Shown: positions 8,048 to 13,849 of the stretch, one piece after another
Numbering within the stretch: the first letter of the stretch is position 1
Layout of the letters: each line of letters starts with the position of its first letter
Assembly: GCA_004554425.1 (NCBI GenBank)
Contig: SFMI01000042.1
Coordinates: 1 to 13,882 of the forward strand
Length of the DNA stretch: 13,882 nt
From: Candidatus Saccharimonadota bacterium
GTDB taxonomy: Bacteria; Eremiobacterota; Xenobia; Xenobiales; Xenobiaceae
Direction of reading: 5' to 3'
Position numbers and translations under genes: made by a program
Notes under the pieces: generated by a model
Told to the model about the DNA's origin: nothing
The model's database searches: none
Seen by the model: only the letters and a program-made list of their open reading frames with translations

Positions 8048-8776
8048 CTACTCTTCCAAACTGCCCGGCATTAAAAAAGCCTTCTCTTCTAAAATGTCTT
8101 TCTCAAATAATTCATTTTTATGGTTGCGCATATAGTCACCGACCAACGAAGCCATAGCTATAAATACATAAGACTGAGCAGCTAAAAGAACAACCAACAA
8201 CAACAAAAAGAATATACACACCAAAGCCATGCTTATCAGTGAAAATTTTAAAGCTGCAATACAAATGCCGACTCCCACTAAAATGGCAGGCATAAAGGTA
8301 ACGGCACTTACAGCTCCTTGCCAAAACATATAAATAAGTACCAAGTTATAATACTCGGCCAAATGGCTGAAAGGCAACTTGAAAAAAGTACTGCAAACCA
8401 AAGGAAATTCACGCTCAGAGGCCCCACAAATAAGAAAAGCCGGAAAATAAACAAAATAACTCAACGTAGCCAAAGAGCAAAACAATTGACCAAAAGATTG
8501 CCAACCCAGCACAGCAAAGGCAATACCAATCACAAACAAAGGGACACCCAGGCTGATATAACACAACCAAAGTAAAACATTATCAGAACAGCAATTTTTA
8601 AAAGAGAACTCTGGAAATTCTGCTTCCTGAAGGCCATTTTTAGCCACAGATTTAGTTATCTCGGCCACATAACAAAGAGGGCCCACTATAGTAAAGATCA
8701 AGCAAGCGAGTAAGCCCCAAGTTTTCCAAAAGTCTGGCCTTTTAGTCGGCCAACTTACGTGAGTTGTATAGTCCAC
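8048..8776 (-). CDS. Polytopic membrane protein of unknown function, possible DUF4013 relative
   Basis: A 242-residue integral membrane protein. I prefer GTG 8776, which has GGTGAGGA (8790-8783) about 6 nt upstream, over the in-frame TTG at 8809, which would add 11 polar residues and lacks a site. Hydrophobic segments are near 18-38, 67-91, 97-117, 142-176 and 178-210, with a polar C-terminal tail rich in Glu and Lys. No family motif is certain. Its layout parallels the downstream gene: a first helix, an amphipathic stretch ending in a (L/F)P-acidic motif (FPEFSF here, LPDLVL there), further helices, and a last helix followed by a YMR-basic motif (DYMRNHK here, MYMRK there). I infer a divergent paralog. 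No terminator is obvious after its stop, so it may be read through into the next gene. Confidence 0.75.
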   Translation of the reverse strand: MDYTTHVSWPTKRPDFWKTWGLLACLIFTIVGPLCYVAEITKSVAKNGLQEAEFPEFSFKNCCSDNVLLWLCYISLGVPLFVIGIAFAVLGWQSFGQLFCSLATLSYFVYFPAFLICGASEREFPLVCSTFFKLPFSHLAEYYNLVLIYMFWQGAVSAVTFMPAILVGVGICIAALKFSLISMALVCIFFLLLLVVLLAAQSYVFIAMASLVGDYMRNHKNELFEKDILEEKAFLMPGSLEE

Positions 8777-8833
8777 AAAATTTTCCTCACCTTCGCACCA
8801 AATTGTCAATAAAAAAACAAGTTATTCAAGAAG

Positions 8834-8842
8834 ATAGTAACA
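8834..8842 (-). promoter_or_regulatory. Weak candidate extended -10 promoter for the membrane gene at 8048-8776
   Basis: The minus strand reads TGTTACTAT, again a TG-N extension before a hexamer with four matches to TATAAT. No good -35 is visible. It lies immediately downstream of the minus-strand terminator at 8867-8929, so a promoter in this gap is needed if the gene is expressed independently. Confidence 0.3.
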
Positions 8843-8866
8843 GATTTCGGCAAATTTATGCATAAC

Positions 8867-8929
8867 AAAAAAATAAAAAGCCTTATTTGTCCTCTTTCCT
8901 TCTCAGCTTTTCACTCTGGACAAAGGGCT
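8867..8929 (-). terminator. Orphan minus-strand intrinsic terminator overlapping the rpmB promoter
   Basis: On the minus strand AGCC (8929-8926) and TTTGTCC (8924-8918) pair with GGACAAA (8892-8886) and AGGCT/GGCT (8883-8879), giving 4 + 7 bp with a small internal loop and a 25-nt apical loop. T5-A-T7 follows (8879-8867). The 16 nt covering GGC and the T-tract are identical to the terminator at 7107-7122. No minus-strand gene lies directly upstream; the region there is the plus-strand rpmB promoter and leader. Confidence 0.6.
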
Positions 8930-8945
8930 AAAGTTATGCTAGAAT
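8917..8945 (+). promoter_or_regulatory. Sigma70-type promoter of rpmB-thiT-thiN
   Basis: TGGACA (8917-8922, five of six matches to TTGACA) and TAGAAT (8940-8945, five of six to TATAAT) are separated by exactly 17 bp, with TG one base before the -10 (8937-8938). Initiation is expected near 8952, leaving a leader of about 110 nt. This is the best promoter in the window, consistent with a ribosomal protein gene. Confidence 0.8.
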
Positions 8946-8952
8946 ACCCCCG

Positions 8953-9061
8953 CTATTGTGCATCTTCTTAACTCAATAGTTTTTTAGAAAGTCTTTCTCG
9001 TTCGTCCGGCTCCCCGGAACCGTGCGCAGAGAAGAGCACGGACATACAGGAGGAACAAAAC
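8953..9061 (+). promoter_or_regulatory. Structured 5' leader of rpmB, candidate autoregulatory element
   Basis: The RNA would start with CTATTG (8953-8958) paired to CAATAG (8974-8979) followed at once by six T (8980-8985), a weak terminator-like hairpin. Downstream, two arrangements compete. One has TCCGG/CCGGA (9005-9009 / 9014-9018) plus CCGTGC/GCACGG (9020-9025 / 9036-9041). The other has GTCCGGCTC (9004-9012) with GAGC and CGGAC (9034-9037 and 9039-9043) around one bulged A. AGGAGG (9048-9053) sits 8 nt before the ATG and stays single-stranded in both. No known riboswitch class is recognised; regulation is inference. Confidence 0.45.
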
Positions 9062-9253
9062 ATGTCCAGAGTTTGCGCTCATTGTGGCAAAGGCCCTTCC
9101 AGCGGCAATATGGTAAGCCACTCCAACCGTCGTACTCGTCGTCGTTGGCTTCCCAACCTTCAGAAGGTAGTCGTTATGGTTAATGGCGCCCCCAAGGCAA
9201 TCAGAGTTTGCACTCGTTGCTTGCGTTCTTGGAAAAACAGTCAGGCTGAATAA
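9062..9253 (+). CDS. rpmB: 50S ribosomal protein L28
   Basis: A 63-residue protein of the large ribosomal subunit. The start MSRVCAHCGKGP, the stretch GNMVSHSNRRTRRRW and the end VCTRCLRSWK are diagnostic of bacterial L28. Four cysteines (C5, C8, C50, C53) form the CxxC...CxxC zinc-ribbon version of L28, which E. coli lacks and many Bacillota retain. ATG 9062 is set by AGGAGG 8 nt upstream. It is the first gene of a plus-strand unit behind a near-consensus promoter; thiT begins 36 bp after the stop with no convincing terminator between them, so co-transcription is likely. Confidence 0.98.
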   Translation: MSRVCAHCGKGPSSGNMVSHSNRRTRRRWLPNLQKVVVMVNGAPKAIRVCTRCLRSWKNSQAE

Positions 9254-9289
9254 GCTGACGCGCTCTTCGTTTTTTGGAAATTCGGCGCT

Positions 9290-9841
9290 ATGGCTGAGTG
9301 TTTAGCCGGGCCGTTGCATAAGTCGGGGCGAGGCATAGCCGAAGTTGGCATTGCCGTCGCCCTGTCGCTTTTATTGGCCTTTTTTAATTTACCTATTTTG
9401 CCCAACGGAGGGCAAGTATCTTTAGACATGCTGCCTATAATGCTTTTGGCTCTCATGAGAGGCAGCAAACGCGGAATATCTGCGGGCTTTGTATATGGTT
9501 GTTTGCACTCTTTGCAAGAGCCATTTGTCGTTCATCCCCTACAATTTTTACTAGATTACCCTTTGGCATACGCAACATTAGGTTTAGCCGGTTTGTCTTT
9601 CCTGAGAGCTCATACTTTTTTAGCTATTATTAGTGGCGTAACGATACGCTTTTTATGCCACACCGTTTCTGGAGTAATCTTCATCGATGCTTTTCTAGGG
9701 CGACAAAATTTACCCACTTCTCCTTGGCTCTGGGCAGCAAGTTATAATTGTACATTTTTGCTACCTTCAGCTTTAGTTTTGTGTGTAATCATTCCACCTG
9801 TTAAGAAAGCTATGCAAAATTATGGAATCTTTGCAAAGTAG
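9290..9841 (+). CDS. thiT: Energy-coupling-factor thiamine transporter S component, ThiT family
   Basis: The substrate-binding membrane subunit of an ECF transporter for thiamine; it would need the shared EcfA/EcfA'/EcfT module, which is not in this window. The 183-residue protein has about six hydrophobic segments. ThiT-like features are SLDMLPIMLLALMRGSKRG (44-62), a Q77-E78 pair followed by HPLQFLLDYPLAYATLGLAG (82-101), RFLCHTVSGVIFIDAF (120-135) and SPWLWAASYNCTFLLPS (144-160). H124, Y152 and N153 appear to correspond to thiamine-contacting His, Tyr and Asn of the Lactococcus protein, and E78 may match its key Glu; this mapping is from memory. Its ribosome site is weak, suggesting translational coupling or low expression. 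It overlaps the thiamine pyrophosphokinase gene by 20 bp, which supports the substrate call. No thiamine-pyrophosphate riboswitch is visible upstream. Confidence 0.88.
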   Translation: MAECLAGPLHKSGRGIAEVGIAVALSLLLAFFNLPILPNGGQVSLDMLPIMLLALMRGSKRGISAGFVYGCLHSLQEPFVVHPLQFLLDYPLAYATLGLAGLSFLRAHTFLAIISGVTIRFLCHTVSGVIFIDAFLGRQNLPTSPWLWAASYNCTFLLPSALVLCVIIPPVKKAMQNYGIFAK

Positions 9842-10502
9842 TCTTTTTACCCAGTTTAATCGTGCTTTCATTGTAGGCGGCGGCCCGGCACCAGCTCAAG
9901 GTTGGTTGCGAAGTCAATTCCTTCCCGGAGACTGTCTTATAGCAGCCGATCGCGGCGCAGCTTACCTGCAAGCAGACGGTTTGGTACCCGATTTATTGCT
10001 AGGCGATTTCGATTCGTTGCCTCCAGAATTGTTGCCGACTTTACAAAAAAGCTGTCGTCAATGTTTAGCTTTTCCTTGCGATAAAGATTATAGTGATCTG
10101 GAACTGGCTTTAAGAGCTGCCCACCATTTAGGATTTAGACACGCCATTGTGGCCGCCGCCCTTTATGGACGCCTCGATCATTGTCTTTTTAACGTTATTT
10201 CTGTATTGCAACTAGCTGATGAATTGGGCTTAGAAGCTTCTTTGGTGGCCCCAGATTGTCAAATATATCAATTGCAACAAAAGAAGCGCTCTTGGAGCGG
10301 TTGCCAGGGCAAATTGCTTTCCCTTATTTCACTAGACGAAGAAGCTGAAGTGAGTTTACAAGGAGCGAAATGGCCATTAGTTCATAGCAAGTTGCGTCGT
10401 TCTTCTACTAGAGGCTTATCCAATATTGTCATCGCCGACGAAGTTACTCTAGAGTGTCATCGTGGTCGCGTTATCGTTTTGCTGAGCGACGCCGAAAAGT
10501 AA
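9822..10502 (+). CDS. thiN: Thiamine pyrophosphokinase (thiamine diphosphokinase)
   Basis: Transfers pyrophosphate from ATP to thiamine to make thiamine diphosphate in the cytoplasm. The 226-residue protein has the full motif series: FIVGGGPAP (16-24), AADRGA (41-46), LLGDFDS (59-65), KDYSDLELAL (88-97, usually KD-x-TD-x-E), YGRLDHCLFN (115-124) and TRGLSN (196-201), in the order of the catalytic domain and the C-terminal thiamine-binding beta domain. The start ATG 9822 lies within the end of thiT, a 20-bp overlap in another frame, so translation is probably coupled. Together with thiT it forms a salvage pair: imported thiamine is converted directly to the cofactor. The gene converges on the receiver gene, with only 18 bp between stop codons and no clear hairpin terminator. 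Confidence 0.96.
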   Translation: MESLQSSLFTQFNRAFIVGGGPAPAQGWLRSQFLPGDCLIAADRGAAYLQADGLVPDLLLGDFDSLPPELLPTLQKSCRQCLAFPCDKDYSDLELALRAAHHLGFRHAIVAAALYGRLDHCLFNVISVLQLADELGLEASLVAPDCQIYQLQQKKRSWSGCQGKLLSLISLDEEAEVSLQGAKWPLVHSKLRRSSTRGLSNIVIADEVTLECHRGRVIVLLSDAEK

Positions 10503-10520
10503 AGAATAACTGATTTTTTT

Positions 10521-10913
10521 CTAATCTTCTTCGTAATTTATATGCAAAGATTCGTCTCCCAGCACTTCGGCAACTACAGTCTCTACTTGTTCGGGAGAAA
10601 ATGGCTTAATTACAAAGCCACAAGCTCCTAACTCCATAGCTTGTTTTATATAATCTTCCATACCTAAAGCTGTAACCATCACTACTTTAGCCGAAGGATC
10701 GAAATCGAGAACTTGCTTTAAAGTTTCGATACCATCTTGCTCTGGCATAAGAATATCTAACGTGATCAAATCTGGCTTATAGTGCTCATACATTGTAACA
10801 GCGCGTCTGCCTCCATCCACTTCTATAACTTCACAGCCCATAGAAGTAATGACCTCTCCTAGCATCATACGCATAAACTTAGAGTCGTCGACAACAAAAA
10901 CCTTATAAGCCAC
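10521..10913 (-). CDS. Stand-alone CheY-like response-regulator receiver
   Basis: A single receiver domain of 130 residues with no output domain. The acidic pair D9-D10 binds the metal, D53 in DLITLDILMPEQDG is the phosphorylation site, T81 and K103 (VIKPF) complete the active site, and F100 is near the aromatic switch position. Such proteins act through protein partners, for example flagellar switches or phosphorelays; no kinase, chemotaxis or motility gene is nearby, so the partner is unknown. The start is GTG 10913, fixed by the family N-terminus (YKVFVVDDS). A GAGG at the end of dtd lies about 12 nt upstream, and the dtd stop is only 6 bp away, which suggests the gene is the last of a relA-dtd-receiver operon. 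The C-terminal seven or so residues (INYEED) are acidic. Confidence 0.95.
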   Translation of the reverse strand: MAYKVFVVDDSKFMRMMLGEVITSMGCEVIEVDGGRRAVTMYEHYKPDLITLDILMPEQDGIETLKQVLDFDPSAKVVMVTALGMEDYIKQAMELGACGFVIKPFSPEQVETVVAEVLGDESLHINYEED

Positions 10914-10919
10914 AGCCCA

Positions 10920-11378
10920 TTAACCTCGCTGAGTTTTGCTTGGAGTATCGATAATAACAGTAACGGGGCCGTCATTTATCAAACTAACTTGCATATGAGC
11001 TTGGAATTGCCCCTCCTGAACAGTTAAGCCGGAGCGTTTAATCTGTTCAACAAAATAGGCATATAAGCGAGAAGCCTCTGCAGGAGGAGCTGAGTGACTG
11101 TAGCTAGGACGCAGCCCTTTGCGACAATCTCCATAAAGTGTAAATTGTGATACAACTAAAATTTGCCCGCCGATATCGGTCACACTCAAATTCATTTTTC
11201 CATCTTCATCGGAAAAAATGCGCAGGCGAGCGATTTTGCTAGCTAACCAGTCGGCTTCTAGCTCCGTATCGCCACAGTGAACAGCCACTAAAACCAACAA
11301 ACCTCGGCCAATCTGACCGACAACTTCGTTATCTACCTCTACCTTTGAGTTGAGAACTCTTTGAACAACAGCACGCAT
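10920..11378 (-). CDS. dtd: D-aminoacyl-tRNA deacylase
   Basis: Hydrolyses D-amino acids (and glycine mischarged on tRNA-Ala) from tRNA in the cytoplasm, a translation quality-control step. The 152-residue protein starts with the family N-terminus MRAVVQRV and has the two signature motifs of the dimer active site: SQFTL (77-81) and NDGPVT (135-140) with the cross-subunit Gly-Pro. YGDCRKGLRPSYSHSAPP (82-99) is also typical. I place the start at ATG 11378; an in-frame TTG at 11411 would add 11 residues unlike the family. No Shine-Dalgarno lies in the usual place before this ATG, but a perfect AAGGAGGT lies 53 nt upstream, separated by two tandem hairpins (see the leader entry). relA lies just upstream and the receiver gene follows after 6 bp. 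Confidence 0.96.
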   Translation of the reverse strand: MRAVVQRVLNSKVEVDNEVVGQIGRGLLVLVAVHCGDTELEADWLASKIARLRIFSDEDGKMNLSVTDIGGQILVVSQFTLYGDCRKGLRPSYSHSAPPAEASRLYAYFVEQIKRSGLTVQEGQFQAHMQVSLINDGPVTVIIDTPSKTQRG

Positions 11379-11439
11379 ATCGCTCGTATATTTCTTGTGA
11401 AAAATATACAAACCTTCCCCCCACAGGTTTGACCTCCTT
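11379..11439 (-). promoter_or_regulatory. relA-dtd junction: Shine-Dalgarno separated from ATG by two tandem hairpins
   Basis: Read on the minus strand, AAGGAGGT (11439-11432) overlaps the relA stop codon. It is followed directly by CAAACCT (11431-11425) pairing with AGGTTTG (11415-11409) around a G-rich 9-nt loop. Next, GTATATTT (11409-11402) pairs with AAATATAC (11393-11386) around an 8-nt loop, sharing one base with the first stem. GAGCGAT (11385-11379) and the dtd ATG follow. If both hairpins fold, the Shine-Dalgarno is effectively 7 nt from the ATG. The first hairpin followed by TATATTTTT could alternatively act as a weak terminator or attenuator. Confidence 0.55.
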
Positions 11440-13849
11440 ATCTGTTTCTGGAACGAACGGCTGAGAAAACTCCCTTAACGCCACGCAACCTCTTAAGAGC
11501 TTCCTCCAATTGTTTATTGCCAGTAACTTCAACAGAAAGCTTGACTTTAGCTTTTTCTCCGGAAGTTAGGGCTTGACACGATTTTACATTGACTCTTATT
11601 TCAGTTAAGCAAGCCAGCAAATCACCTACCAAACCGCAGCGATCCCAAGCTTCGATCACGATATGCACCCAATAAGTTTTGCTAGCAGCTTGCATGGCAC
11701 AACTATTCCAAGCACACTTAACAATGCGCTCCGGATGTATTGCCGCTAAATGGGCAAAATTAAGGCAATCGCGCCTATGTACAGAAACTCCACTGCCTAC
11801 GGTAATGTAGCCAATAATCTCATCTCCGGGCACAGGCATGCAGCAACGAGCCATCTTGGTAAGAATCGTATCTACATTTTCTACAATTACTTCGTGGCCA
11901 GGCCCGGTGCGTTTGGTAACCTGTTGAGCATTTTCCGGCAGTGGGATTTCTGGCAAGGCCTCTTGTTTGGGCAACACACTTTGAATGCGACTGACCGCTT
12001 GTAAAGCCGAAGTTTCGCCATAACCGACACTAGCTAACAAATCGTCGCCAGTCAAAAAGCTCAGCTGATTGGCAGCTTGAAGCATAACTTCTTCGTTATT
12101 AAGCAAATCGGCTAAACGCAGGCGCTTAAGTTCGGCTTTAACGGCTTCACGACCACAAACGATATTCTCTTCACGCCGCTCTCTTTTGAACCAAGCGCGA
12201 ATCTTACTCAAAGCCTGGTGGCTAGCACAAATTCTCAGCCAATCGCGCGAAGGTGTGCCGTTTTTGGCAGTTTTTATCTCTACTCTGTCGCCAGTATAAA
12301 GTTTGTAAGTTAAAGGCACCATGCGATCGTTTACTAAAGCGCCTACACAGCGATTGCCAACCTCACTATGTACTCTGTAAGCAAAGTCTATAGGCGTAGA
12401 GCCCATAGGCAAGTTGACTACGTCACCCAAAGGAGTAAAAGCGAATACTTCATTTGAAGGCACACTAAACTTAACATGTTCGCCCACTTCAGAAGATTCG
12501 CCACTCTCGCCACTACAATCGAACAGAGCCCTGATCCAGGGATAAAGCTCGGCAAAAACGTCACGTCTGCTCTTATCGGCACTAACTTTGCCTTCTTTAT
12601 AGGCCCAGTGAGCAGCCACACCCACTTCGTTTACTTTGTGCATTTCAAAAGTACGAATCTGAATTTCTACCGGAACTTCATCGGGGCCTATTACAGTAGT
12701 ATGCAAACAGCGATAATTGTTGGGCTTAGGGTGGGCAATATAGTCTTTTATACGCCCATTCATTGGTGACCAAAGCGAATGAACTAAGCCGAAAATCATA
12801 TAGCAATCTTCAACCGTGGGCACTAAAACACGAATAGCGGCCAAATCATAAATTTCCGCTAAACTCTTATGAGAGCGCACCTTTTTACGATAAATGCTAT
12901 ACAAATGTTTGAAGCGGTACTCAAGTTCGTTTTCCACATGAAGTTCGGCCAGTTTTTCTTTCAAAGTAGCTACAATTTTATCCATAACCGCTACAAAAGT
13001 GGGGCGTACCGCTTCCAATTCCCGACTTAAATCGCGATATTCTTCCGGACTAGCATACTTAAAAGCCAAATTTTCCAATTCGGCCTTAAATTCCCAAACA
13101 CCTAAACGTGAAGCGATAGGAGCGAAAATATCTAAAGTTTCGTTGGCAATAGTAGTTTGAACTTCAGGAGCGCAAAACTCTAAAGTGCGCAAATTGTGCA
13201 AGCGATCGGCAAACTTCACCAAGATAGCGCGCAAATCTCTGGCCATAACCAAGAAAATCTTGCGCAAGTTTTCATCGGCAGCTTCTTTGCCACCCAAACG
13301 GGTAAACTTTTTTGCCACTTCCTCTGATTTGCCGGAAGCTTTATTCTCCGCTTTTTTCGCTCCCTTCTTCCCGTTTTTCTTGCCGTCTTCTTTATTTTGT
13401 TCTTGCTTGGTTTCTTCTCGAGCGAATCGCTTGGTAAGATTGGTAACATCTCCAATAAGATCGCTTAATTCTTTATCAAAATGCTCTGTGACATACTCCA
13501 AACTAACACCAGTATTTTCCTCAACCAAGTCGTGGAGCAAACCAGTGCACAGAGTCGTGCAATCTAACCTGTATGAAGCCAAAATTTTGGTAACTTCTAC
13601 CAAGTGCTCAATATAAGGATCGCCAGAAAGTCTGACTTGTCCATCATGAGCTCTAAAAGCTAAATCAAGCGCTTTTTTTAGTCTTTCTTGTCCTTTGTCG
13701 TCGATATAAGAAGTGCACTGAGATAACTCTTGCCAATATTTGTTTTCTAACTCTTGCTTCATAGGAGGCAAGATTTCACTCAATTCAGCTTCTTTTTTAT
13801 TTAAAACCAGCTCCGTCTTTTTATCTGGCGCTTTTTTATCTTCACTCAT
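11438..13849 (-). CDS. relA: Bifunctional (p)ppGpp synthetase/hydrolase, RelA/SpoT homologue (Rel/Rsh)
   Basis: Makes and degrades the stringent-response alarmone (p)ppGpp on starved ribosomes. The 803-residue protein has the full long-Rsh order: HD hydrolase (about 55-230) with H82, H106-D107 and FADRLHN (D215, N219); synthetase (about 310-420) with HLYSIYRKK, GRIKDYIAHPKPNNY (RxKD, the signature of bifunctional enzymes) and EIQIRT; TGS (about 467-527, FTPLGDVVNLPMGSTPIDFAY); a Cys-containing zinc-finger/RIS region (RCCMPVPGD, C669-C670, with H691 and C695); and a C-terminal ACT domain (about 727-798). Start ATG 13849 is preceded by an A-rich stretch, with a GAGGA about 16 nt away, so the ribosome site is weak. 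Oddities: a Lys-rich insertion of about 40-45 residues (143-188) inside the HD domain, a basic N-terminal extension of about 30 residues, and HDLVEEN where the usual motif is HD-x-x-ED-T. dtd follows directly. Confidence 0.96.
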   Translation of the reverse strand: MSEDKKAPDKKTELVLNKKEAELSEILPPMKQELENKYWQELSQCTSYIDDKGQERLKKALDLAFRAHDGQVRLSGDPYIEHLVEVTKILASYRLDCTTLCTGLLHDLVEENTGVSLEYVTEHFDKELSDLIGDVTNLTKRFAREETKQEQNKEDGKKNGKKGAKKAENKASGKSEEVAKKFTRLGGKEAADENLRKIFLVMARDLRAILVKFADRLHNLRTLEFCAPEVQTTIANETLDIFAPIASRLGVWEFKAELENLAFKYASPEEYRDLSRELEAVRPTFVAVMDKIVATLKEKLAELHVENELEYRFKHLYSIYRKKVRSHKSLAEIYDLAAIRVLVPTVEDCYMIFGLVHSLWSPMNGRIKDYIAHPKPNNYRCLHTTVIGPDEVPVEIQIRTFEMHKVNEVGVAAHWAYKEGKVSADKSRRDVFAELYPWIRALFDCSGESGESSEVGEHVKFSVPSNEVFAFTPLGDVVNLPMGSTPIDFAYRVHSEVGNRCVGALVNDRMVPLTYKLYTGDRVEIKTAKNGTPSRDWLRICASHQALSKIRAWFKRERREENIVCGREAVKAELKRLRLADLLNNEEVMLQAANQLSFLTGDDLLASVGYGETSALQAVSRIQSVLPKQEALPEIPLPENAQQVTKRTGPGHEVIVENVDTILTKMARCCMPVPGDEIIGYITVGSGVSVHRRDCLNFAHLAAIHPERIVKCAWNSCAMQAASKTYWVHIVIEAWDRCGLVGDLLACLTEIRVNVKSCQALTSGEKAKVKLSVEVTGNKQLEEALKRLRGVKGVFSAVRSRNR

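Noticed and set aside
9254..9289. Possible TPP riboswitch or terminator between rpmB and thiT
   Set aside because: The gap is only 36 bp, lacks the conserved riboswitch core segments, and shows no stem of useful length before the T6.
10503..10520. Possible bidirectional terminator between thiN and the receiver gene
   Set aside because: There is a T7 run but no stem longer than about 3 bp next to it, so no terminator is supported.
13185..13616. 143-residue plus-strand frame opposite relA
   Set aside because: It lies wholly within the well-supported Rsh gene on the other strand and its Ser/Phe/Lys composition mirrors the Lys-rich insertion; no ribosome site seen.
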